In this document: one piece after another, positions 7,082 through 11,431 of the stretch | How the letters are laid out: each line of letters begins with the position of its first letter | Numbering within the stretch: position 1 is the first letter of the stretch | NCBI GenBank assembly: GCA_016926315.1 | Contig: JAFGOU010000475.1 | Coordinates: 1 to 11,431 of the forward strand | Source of the DNA: Chitinispirillaceae bacterium | Lineage (GTDB): Bacteria; Fibrobacterota; Chitinivibrionia; Chitinivibrionales; Chitinispirillaceae | Reading direction: 5' to 3' | Length of the DNA: 11,431 nucleotides | Program-made: the position numbers and the translations under genes | The notes under the pieces: generated by a model | Databases searched by the model: none | Told to the model about the DNA's origin: nothing | The model's input: the letters and a program-made list of their open reading frames with translations, nothing else

Positions 7082-8220
7082 TGCCGGGCGACCGTCTGGC
7101 GTTCCATGCCGGACAAATGCTCCGGGCGCACATACTGCGCCCCGCTGATCTGGCGGACAAGGCCCTTGAGTTCCAGGTTCAGCAGCACGGAAAAAAGCTG
7201 CATGATCGGCGTGCCGACCGCATCGGCCAGCTCGTCGATCCGCCGGGGCGTGGACGAAAGATGATCGAAGACGTCGCGTTCCATGCCGTTAAGCAGGTTT
7301 AACGGCACGGTCACGACGGGCGAAGCAACCGGTTGCCTGAACCCGGGGTGCGCGATGAGCGACAGCGCGGCCGCGATTTCGCAACCGCTGCGTGCCGGGA
7401 TTGCCCCCTGACGCAGGAGAGAGAACGGGCCCCTGCTGAGGCTTGACGTAATCGGCCCGGGTACGGCGAACACGTCCCGTCCCTGCTGGACGGCGTAATG
7501 CGCCGTGATCATCGCCCCGCTTTTTTCCGTTCCTTCAACCACGAGCGTTCCGGCGGCAAGTCCGCTGATGATCCGGTTTCTCCGCGGGAAATTGAACGGG
7601 AGCGGCTGGGTTCCGGGTTCGAATTCCGAGATGATGGCACCCGTGGCAATGATTTTTTCGTTAAGCAGGGGATTGCGATTCGCGTAGTCGTGGTCGATGC
7701 CGCATCCAAGAACGGCAACGGTACGGCCGCCCGTATCGATGCTGGTCTGGTGGGCGATGGTGTCAATGCCGCTCGCAAGGCCGCTTACGATGGCGAGTCC
7801 GTGTCCGGTAAGCTCCTTTGCAAGGGTGGCGGTAACGTTTTTTCCATACAGCGACGGCGTACGCGTACCGACCACGGCAACGGCATGGAGGGAAAAAACC
7901 GACAGGTCGCCCTTTACATACAGTATTGGCGGCGGTGCAAAAATTTCCCTGAGGTAGAGAGGATAGCGTTTATCCGTAAGGGACAGCACGACCATGCCGG
8001 TTTTTTCCGCGATGGCCAGCTGTTTTTCGGCCGAGGCAAAAAGCGCGGGATCGGACAGCCGGCCGCAGCACTCATCGGGAACAAGCCCGCATCTTCTGAT
8101 CTCTGCAGCGGACCGCCTGAAAAACTCCTCAGGCGTGCCGAAATGGTCCAGAAGGTGTTTGATCCGTACCGGACCCAGGCCGGAGACCGAGTTGAGCGCG
8201 ATCCATTCGACGAGCGACAT
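7078..8220 (-). CDS. dprA: DNA-processing protein DprA (Smf)
   Basis: DprA binds incoming single-stranded DNA during natural transformation and loads RecA onto it; it is also widespread in bacteria not known to be competent. The 380-residue protein has all expected parts. A helix-hairpin-helix-like N-terminus (SVSGLGPVRIKHLL) comes first. A Rossmann-like core carries VVGTRTPSLYG (116-126), VSGLASGIDTIAH (145-157), AVLGCGID (169-176) and FPRRNRIISGL (211-221). A C-terminal winged-helix domain lies at about 305-365. It is the first gene of the minus-strand operon with ftsB-like, DUF502 and recO. The start agrees with the family N-terminus although the ribosome site is weak. Co-transcription with recO, another RecA-loading factor, is a sensible functional grouping. 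Confidence 0.97.
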   Translation of the reverse strand: MSLVEWIALNSVSGLGPVRIKHLLDHFGTPEEFFRRSAAEIRRCGLVPDECCGRLSDPALFASAEKQLAIAEKTGMVVLSLTDKRYPLYLREIFAPPPILYVKGDLSVFSLHAVAVVGTRTPSLYGKNVTATLAKELTGHGLAIVSGLASGIDTIAHQTSIDTGGRTVAVLGCGIDHDYANRNPLLNEKIIATGAIISEFEPGTQPLPFNFPRRNRIISGLAAGTLVVEGTEKSGAMITAHYAVQQGRDVFAVPGPITSSLSRGPFSLLRQGAIPARSGCEIAAALSLIAHPGFRQPVASPVVTVPLNLLNGMERDVFDHLSSTPRRIDELADAVGTPIMQLFSVLLNLELKGLVRQISGAQYVRPEHLSGMERQTVARQ

Positions 8221-8320
8221 ACCGTATATCTCAGTGAAGGAAACCGATACGACAACCGGCTATAAAATACTTCATGACCGGCAACGCCGAATCACGAATT
8301 CACCGCTGGAGATCTGACGC

Positions 8321-8349
8321 TTGCACATCGACTGAAGGAGTGATATAGT
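8321..8349 (+). promoter_or_regulatory. Sigma-70-type promoter for the two-CW/STAS gene
   Basis: TTGCAC (8321-8326) and TATAGT (8344-8349) are separated by exactly 17 bases, the optimal spacing for the housekeeping sigma factor. Transcription would begin near 8356, leaving a leader of about 75 bases before the GTG at 8431. A start at the in-frame GTG at 8359 would be nearly leaderless, so this promoter also supports the downstream start. The -35 match is weak and the -10 match is good. Confidence 0.55.
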
Positions 8350-8430
8350 TCTAGAAAGGTGCTCGCCGTAGCGGCTGCCACAGGGCGCCAGGGAATCGGA
8401 CGAAGGTATTTTATCCAAAGGATCATTGCC

Positions 8431-9282
8431 GTGAAATGCTTTGAAGTGACCCGCTGCAGTGAGAAGGACCGGTCCGGCTGTTATGTGTGGAGCCATTTTC
8501 ACGAGCACCCGGAAGACATGGAAGACCTTCCCTGCTGGATCATACGGGGGACCTATCATGAGGAGCACCTTGACCAGGCGAAAAAGTGTAAAAAGTGCAA
8601 ATACTTCATCACCCTGAACCGTGAAAGCGGCATTAAAGCCCACCAGGAAGCCGACATCGCCCAGATCTCCTGCGCCGGTTATATCAATTATGAGAAAACA
8701 GCGGCGATTGGACAGGTATGGGAAGCGCTGAAAAAGCATAACAAGCACAAGGTCGTGTTCGACATCAGCAACGTCAACAACATCTACTCCTGCGGTCTCA
8801 GTCTGCTCGTTAAAATGCATAACGAGGCCAGGGCGGCCGACGGCATGCTCGTCATCGTCGGCGGGCGGGAGCACCTTCAGCACATTCTCCACTCGAGCAA
8901 GCTTTCAAGAATCCTTCACCTGGCGCCGGAACAGGAGTCGGCCCGTCAGCTTTTTAATGCCGCGGCCCTGAAAAAAGAGGAGACGCGGCGTCAGGCGTCC
9001 GAAGCGGCCCGTAGTGCCGCCGAAGCGGCGCGAAAAGCGGAGGAGGCGGCAAAGCCGAAACCGGCACCGAAGCGGTTTGTCCGATGCTGGGAATACTGGC
9101 AGGGACACAATCCGCACAACGCCACGACCTGCAACGAATGTTTCCACCGTTTGAATCCCAAGGCGCAGGCGTGCTGGGTGGTCGAAGGCCTGGTCGAGGG
9201 CGTCACATTCCATTTTGTAAACGAATCGTGCCTCGACTGCGCCTATTTTGAGGAGTTCGGAAGGGCGCCGCAACAAGGGTAG
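8431..9282 (+). CDS. STAS-domain protein flanked by two cysteine-rich two-CW-type units
   Basis: A 283-residue soluble protein in three parts. Residues 1-60 carry C3, C9, C17, C35 (followed by W36), C53 and C56. Residues 73-180 are a STAS domain of the anti-sigma-factor-antagonist type. Residues 216-276 carry a second six-cysteine unit: C219 (followed by W), C234, C237, C248 (followed by W), C267 and C270. An Ala/Glu/Lys/Arg-rich helical linker (about 181-213) joins the STAS domain to the second unit. The six-cysteine pattern with Cys-Trp steps and a final CxxC matches two-CW domains, which I take to be metal-binding or redox-active. In the STAS switch region the usual DSSG reads YSCG (119-122), so the phosphorylatable serine is kept (S120) while the Asp is lost and a Cys follows. 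The GTG start has AAAGGA about 8 bases upstream. No partner kinase or sigma factor is in the window. Domain layout is confident; function is unknown. Confidence 0.85.
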   Translation: MKCFEVTRCSEKDRSGCYVWSHFHEHPEDMEDLPCWIIRGTYHEEHLDQAKKCKKCKYFITLNRESGIKAHQEADIAQISCAGYINYEKTAAIGQVWEALKKHNKHKVVFDISNVNNIYSCGLSLLVKMHNEARAADGMLVIVGGREHLQHILHSSKLSRILHLAPEQESARQLFNAAALKKEETRRQASEAARSAAEAARKAEEAAKPKPAPKRFVRCWEYWQGHNPHNATTCNECFHRLNPKAQACWVVEGLVEGVTFHFVNESCLDCAYFEEFGRAPQQG

Positions 9283-9346
9283 GGCGCAAACCATGCCTTC
9301 TTTTTGCGCGGGCATTCATCCCGGTGAGATAACGTATTTTTTCGTA

Positions 9347-10618
9347 ATGCCCTCCGTGTATTTCCAGACCTTCGGCTGCCAGATGAACGTCGCCGACTCC
9401 GTCGCGCTCATGCGTGCGCTCGCCCTGCGCGGGTACGCGCCAGCCGACGCGCCGGATAAGGCCGACCTGATCGTGGTGAACACCTGCAGCGTGCGCGAGC
9501 GCGCCGAGGCGCGCGCCCTGGCGCGGATAGCCGAGTTCGCCGCGATCAGGAAACGGCGGCGCGGGGCGCGGCTCTGGGTCATCGGCTGCATGGCCGAGCG
9601 GTTGGGTGAAACGCTCAAGGATCGCCTGCCAGGGATCGATGCGGTCATCGGTGCGCCACGGCTTGCCGACGCCGCGGCGGTGGTGGAGGAACATCTCGGC
9701 AAAACCGGCCACGATGACGAGGTTGCGAGTATCCCTGGCGTCAGCGAATTCGTGCCAATCGCCCGTGGGTGCAACAATTACTGTTCCTACTGTATTGTGC
9801 CGTATGTGCGGGGACCGGAACGGTCGATTCCGGCGGATACGCTTGTCGCATCACTACGGACGAGGGTGGCGGCCGGGGTCCGCGAGATAACGGTTCTGGG
9901 ACAAAACGTCAATTCCTACAGCGACAATGGAGTGGATTTTCCCGATCTGCTCCAGCGGATCGCCTCGATTGACGGGCTTGACCGGATCCGGTTCACCACC
10001 TCCCATCCCAAGGACGCTACCGAAAAGCTCATAAGGGTCATGGCAACGACACCGAAGCTCTGCCGCCATCTCCACCTGCCGGCGCAATCCGGTTCCGACC
10101 GTATCCTCGGCCTGATGAACAGGAACTATACCGCGGCGCACTACCGTTCGCTCGTGTCAATGGCCCGCTCGTATATGCCGGACGCCGATATCACGACCGA
10201 CCTTCTCGTGGGTTTCCCGACCGAAACCGAGGAGGAGTTCAACGAAACGCTCGATCTGGTGCGCGAAATGCGCTTTACCGCCGCGTTCATGTTCGCCTAC
10301 TCCGTACGGGAGGGGACCGCGGCGGCGCGGATGACCGACACCGTGCCGCGCGGGGAGAAAATCAGCCGTCTGGAGCGGCTGATACGCCTGCAGACCTCGA
10401 TTACCCGGGAGATTTACGAAAGCATGGTCGGCCGCCGGCTGGAAATCATGGTGTATGACCGCGTCGAAAAGAAAAACGGCACTTTTTTAAGAGGACAGGA
10501 CCATGGCTGTAAACGTGTGCTTGCCGCTTGTCCCGGGCACCCGGCAGGAACGATTTTAACGGTACAGGCGGTCCGTTCGAGCGGCATGACGCTTATCGCT
10601 GAAAGGATGTCCTTATGA
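9347..10618 (+). CDS. miaB: tRNA-2-methylthio-N6-dimethylallyladenosine synthase MiaB
   Basis: MiaB is a radical-SAM methylthiotransferase that adds a methylthio group to i6A37 of tRNAs reading UNN codons. With this start it has 423 residues. The N-terminal domain holds the three cysteines of the auxiliary iron-sulfur cluster: C11 (FGCQMN), C47 (NTCSVRE) and C81 (GCMAE). The radical-SAM cluster motif is C142-x3-C146-x2-C149 in RGCNNYCSYCIVPYVRGPER, a MiaB-type sequence. A TRAM RNA-binding domain forms roughly the last 65 residues. ATG 9347 is chosen because family similarity begins at once (VYFQTFGCQMN) and codons upstream lose the strong GC bias at third positions. ATG 9293 is a real alternative, with AGGG 8 bases upstream, and would add 18 residues. 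The gene follows the STAS gene closely and overlaps the LapA-like gene by 4 bases. Confidence 0.97.
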   Translation: MPSVYFQTFGCQMNVADSVALMRALALRGYAPADAPDKADLIVVNTCSVRERAEARALARIAEFAAIRKRRRGARLWVIGCMAERLGETLKDRLPGIDAVIGAPRLADAAAVVEEHLGKTGHDDEVASIPGVSEFVPIARGCNNYCSYCIVPYVRGPERSIPADTLVASLRTRVAAGVREITVLGQNVNSYSDNGVDFPDLLQRIASIDGLDRIRFTTSHPKDATEKLIRVMATTPKLCRHLHLPAQSGSDRILGLMNRNYTAAHYRSLVSMARSYMPDADITTDLLVGFPTETEEEFNETLDLVREMRFTAAFMFAYSVREGTAAARMTDTVPRGEKISRLERLIRLQTSITREIYESMVGRRLEIMVYDRVEKKNGTFLRGQDHGCKRVLAACPGHPAGTILTVQAVRSSGMTLIAERMSL

Positions 10619-10998
10619 AGATGTTTTCATGGATACTGCTGTTTATCATTGCTTTTTTTATCGCGCTGGTGATGGTACTGACCTTTATTCAGCCGGAGTT
10701 CAAGCAGCTGGTGGGCGCCCAGATCCTCACCTATAAAACGCGGCAGATGCCGGTTTATTTTTACGTGATCGGCGGCTTTGCCCTGGGGCTTGGTCTCGGG
10801 ATCGTGCAGGCGCTCTATACGTTTATTCGGACCCGGACCGAGATCTTCAGGAAAAACCGCAGGATTCGTGAACTGGAGCGTCTCGTCGAGGAGCAGGAGG
10901 CGCAGCAGCAGGCCGCAGTCGCTCCTTCCGAAACGGAAACCCCGGTGACCGTGCAGGGGCCTGACCAAGCCGGCGCGCCGGCGGAGGAGATCCGTTGA
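10615..10998 (+). CDS. LapA-like (DUF1049) two-helix membrane protein
   Basis: A 127-residue inner-membrane protein. Hydrophobic segments at about residues 4-24 and 47-70 enclose a short loop. A basic coiled-coil segment follows (FRKNRRIRELERLVEEQEAQ, about 78-97), then a disordered Gln/Pro/Glu tail. The layout is that of LapA/DUF1049 proteins; in E. coli LapA works with the TPR protein LapB to control lipopolysaccharide synthesis through LpxC turnover. The start codon overlaps the miaB stop (ATGA), with GAAAGGA about 8 bases upstream, so translation is probably coupled. A TPR protein begins about 40 bases downstream, which echoes a LapA-LapB pairing. That parallel is inference, because these small proteins share little more than layout. 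Confidence 0.8.
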   Translation: MKMFSWILLFIIAFFIALVMVLTFIQPEFKQLVGAQILTYKTRQMPVYFYVIGGFALGLGLGIVQALYTFIRTRTEIFRKNRRIRELERLVEEQEAQQQAAVAPSETETPVTVQGPDQAGAPAEEIR

Positions 10999-11039
10999 TC
11001 GTCGAGTTTCGTTGCCGTGATTCACTCTGGACCGTTGGA

Positions 11040-11431
11040 ATGAACCGGGTTCTGCGGTTCATTGCGGTGCTGGCGACGACCGCCACGGCCACGCCGGCCC
11101 CTTCGCCCGGCGGGCTTTCTCCATCCGGCATCCCGGAAGCGCTGAATACTATAACCGCTTCTCTGCCCGGCAGTTCGTATGGGGCCCTTGTTGAAGATAC
11201 CGCCGCGGCGGATTCGGTGCGCATGCGGGCGGCCGGCACGCTTGCCGACGCGGCGTTTTTGGCGAGGGATTTCGCCACCGCGCGCGACTATTATACCCGG
11301 GCCATGCGGTTTGAACGTACTCCCGGCCATTACCGTTTCCGCGCCGGATGCGCAGCGCTCGCGGGCGGCGATACCGCGAATGCCATCGCCTGTTTTACGT
11401 CCGTTGCCGGAACAAACGACGACGGACTGGC
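11040..11431 (+). CDS. TPR-repeat protein with N-terminal signal or anchor (3' truncated by window edge)
   Basis: An open frame runs from the ATG at 11040 to the window end without a stop, giving about 130 residues. The first 20 or so (MNRVLRFIAVLATTATATPA) look like a signal peptide or weak membrane anchor. From about residue 64 the sequence has TPR character: AGTLADAAFLARDFATARDY, then YYTRAMRF, then a second unit around AGCAALAGGDTANAIACF. TPRs are protein-interaction scaffolds. The frame also stays open upstream to a TTG at 10995 that overlaps the LapA-like stop, so the true start could be there; the signal-like segment favours 11040, although its ribosome site is weak. The gene is probably in one operon with miaB and the LapA-like gene. 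A LapB-like role is possible, but the visible part is too short to decide. Confidence 0.72.
   Translation, partial: MNRVLRFIAVLATTATATPAPSPGGLSPSGIPEALNTITASLPGSSYGALVEDTAAADSVRMRAAGTLADAAFLARDFATARDYYTRAMRFERTPGHYRFRAGCAALAGGDTANAIACFTSVAGTNDDGL

Noticed and set aside
7498..8265. 255-residue plus-strand open frame opposite dprA
   Set aside because: It mirrors the dprA coding sequence, whose motifs are unambiguous; its composition is Arg/Gly-rich with no recognisable domain.
8350..8430. Leader considered as a cyclic-di-GMP (GEMM) or cobalamin riboswitch
   Set aside because: Only short fragments such as CACAGGGC and GTAGCGG resemble these classes; the conserved cores and their order are missing.
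8272..8892. 206-residue minus-strand open frame opposite the STAS gene
   Set aside because: It is antisense to a clearly coding region and would run across the promoter and leader. No domain is recognisable.

Overview
The window is about 11.4 kb of dense, GC-rich (roughly 60% by eye), mostly housekeeping bacterial chromosome. A ClpV-type type VI secretion ATPase, an acylated lipoprotein with an outer-membrane-type +2 residue, and a LapA-like membrane protein all point to a Gram-negative cell. A pairing of two-CW and STAS domains suggests a lineage outside the well-studied gammaproteobacteria, such as a deltaproteobacterial, spirochaete-like or FCB/Fibrobacterota-like group. That placement is a guess; nothing in the window fixes the phylum. 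No complete tRNA or rRNA gene, insertion sequence, integrase or CRISPR array is visible, and no gene-free stretch reaches 300 bases.

Layout from left to right. (1) The 3' part of tssH/clpV, the recycling ATPase of a type VI secretion system, runs in from the left edge and ends at 1670. It converges on an HU gene, and both end at one bidirectional terminator (1715-1748). A tRNA T-arm-like hairpin lies between the tssH stop and the terminator. (2) On the minus strand rimI (S18 N-acetyltransferase) is followed closely by nfo (endonuclease IV), with the separate HU gene beyond. (3) On the plus strand a small DUF4398-like lipoprotein is followed 12 bases later by a protein that fuses a PTS EIIA domain to a pair of CBS domains. 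This looks like a two-gene envelope/regulatory operon. (4) Converging on it is a tight minus-strand operon read dprA > ftsB-like > DUF502 membrane protein > recO, with gaps of -4 to +13 bases. (5) Divergent from dprA is a plus-strand run. It begins with a STAS-domain protein flanked by two cysteine-rich two-CW-type units, then miaB (tRNA ms2i6A synthase), then a LapA-like two-helix membrane protein overlapping miaB by 4 bases, then the start of a secreted or anchored TPR protein that leaves the right edge.

Most genes are ordinary information-processing and envelope functions: DNA repair (nfo, recO), DNA uptake and processing (dprA), nucleoid (HU), ribosome and tRNA modification (rimI, miaB), and division (ftsB). 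The less ordinary items are the two-CW/STAS/two-CW protein, the lipoprotein plus EIIA-CBS pair, and the LapA-like plus TPR pair. I did not find an obviously new multi-gene defence or mobile system.
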